A program made the translations under genes and the position numbers. Positions 63,469 to 64,000 of a DNA stretch of 64,000 bases are shown here, piece after piece; position 1 is the first letter of the stretch, and every line of letters begins with the position of its first letter. The notes under the pieces were generated by a model. That model was not told where the DNA came from and made no database searches. It worked only from the letters and a program-made list of their open reading frames with translations. Location of the stretch: assembly GCA_900104375.1 (NCBI GenBank), contig LT629302.1, positions 3,268,480 to 3,332,479 of the forward strand, read 5' to 3'. This DNA comes from Flavobacteriaceae bacterium MAR_2010_188. Lineage in GTDB: Bacteria > Bacteroidota > Bacteroidia > Flavobacteriales > Flavobacteriaceae.

Positions 63469-64000
63469 TTAGTATCTGTAATATTCAGGCTTAAAAGGAC
63501 CTGCAACTTCAACTCCGATATATTGTGCTTGGTCTTCGCGAAGCTCGGTTAATTCTACCCCGATTTTTTCAAGGTGAAGTTTTGCAACCTTCTCATCCAG
63601 ATGTTTTGGAAGCATATAAACCTCATTTTCGTATTTATCGTGGTTTTTCCAAAGTTCAATTTGTGCCAAGGTCTGGTTGGTGAATGAATTACTCATCACA
63701 AAACTAGGATGACCTGTCGCACAACCAAGATTAACCAAACGACCCTCTGCCAAGATGATAACATCTTTGCCGTCGATAGTATATTTATCTACCTGGTCTT
63801 TAATGGTATTTTTGGTGTTTCCGTAATTTTTGTTTAACCAAGCCATATCAATTTCATTATCAAAATGACCGATATTACAAACAATTGCTTTGTCCTTTAA
63901 CGCTTTAAAGTGCTCTGCTTGTACGATGTCTTTATTACCAGTCGTAGTAATAACGATATCTGCTTTTTCGATAACATTTTCTAGCTTTTTCACCTCAAAG
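63469..64000 (-). CDS. ahcY: adenosylhomocysteinase, C-terminal part
   Basis: Splits S-adenosylhomocysteine into adenosine and homocysteine, relieving product inhibition of methyltransferases. Only the last 177 codons are in the window; the gene runs off the right edge, so the apparent GTG start at 63993 is internal. [28 protein letters not shown] and the C-terminus [10 protein letters not shown] are family signatures of the NAD-binding and C-terminal domains. Identity is secure. Confidence 0.96.
   Translation of the reverse strand, partial: FEVKKLENVIEKADIVITTTGNKDIVQAEHFKALKDKAIVCNIGHFDNEIDMAWLNKNYGNTKNTIKDQVDKYTIDGKDVIILAEGRLVNLGCATGHPSFVMSNSFTNQTLAQIELWKNHDKYENEVYMLPKHLDEKVAKLHLEKIGVELTELREDQAQYIGVEVAGPFKPEYYRY

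Overview
The window is a chromosomal segment of a marine-type member of the Flavobacteriaceae (Bacteroidota). The evidence is the gldE-gldD gliding genes, TonB-dependent receptors with an N-terminal carboxypeptidase-like domain, many lipoproteins with acidic residues after the lipid cysteine, a long (1133-residue) IleS, a near absence of Shine-Dalgarno sequences, and promoters with the Bacteroidota -7 box TAnnTTTG. I see no rRNA or tRNA gene, no prophage, no CRISPR array and no classical insertion sequence. Most of the window is housekeeping DNA in the order usual for this family.

Layout. 1-1695: start of atpC and all of atpD (F1 ATPase). 1860-6282: an SGNH-hydrolase lipoprotein and a TonB-dependent receptor. 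6466-10763: glmS, a DUF4270 lipoprotein and a half-length glycogen-synthase-like protein, divergent from panC-panD-flippase (10873-13063). 13138-15542: two tandem alpha/beta-hydrolase-fold proteins that both lack the catalytic serine. 15777-17135: radA. 17141-18031: an array of 83-base palindromic units and 33-base solo arms surrounding a small GIY-YIG nuclease gene. 18178-22739: ileS, dksA-like, lspA. 22736-25608 (minus): folate cyclo-ligase, AstE-like peptidase, RimK, RimB-like protease. 25701-29731: uvrC and a patatin-BamA fusion.

30063-37672: aromatic amino acid catabolism (hmgA, hppD, kynA) mixed with a four-helix-bundle gene, a DUF3108 protein, an M23 peptidase and pgi. 37836-42045: a second TonB-dependent receptor with its surface lipoprotein. 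42132-45646 (minus): mutY, ssb, gldE, gldD. 45780-47913: HU, a 30-residue very basic protein, and RNase E/G. 48070-50075 (minus): aldo/keto reductase and exonuclease III, separated and flanked by short-word repeat arrays. 50205-54233: a 1136-residue outer-membrane protein and a frameshifted beta-barrel gene. 54319-64000: glyS, a coiled-coil membrane protein, comF, an Ig-like lipoprotein, an omega-amidase-like protein with a methionine-type aminotransferase, a GNAT, an orphan Vsr nuclease, a deoxyribonucleotidase and the C-terminal part of ahcY.

The best candidate for an undescribed system is the GIY-YIG gene inside the palindromic array (17141-18031). It has the architecture of a REP/RAYT unit but with a GIY-YIG enzyme in place of the Y1 transposase. 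A second, weaker candidate is the four-helix-bundle gene at 31266-31637. It interrupts the hmgA-hppD pair and is bordered by oppositely oriented purine-rich and pyrimidine-rich arrays. The paired serine-less esterase homologues and the 30-residue basic protein also deserve attention.
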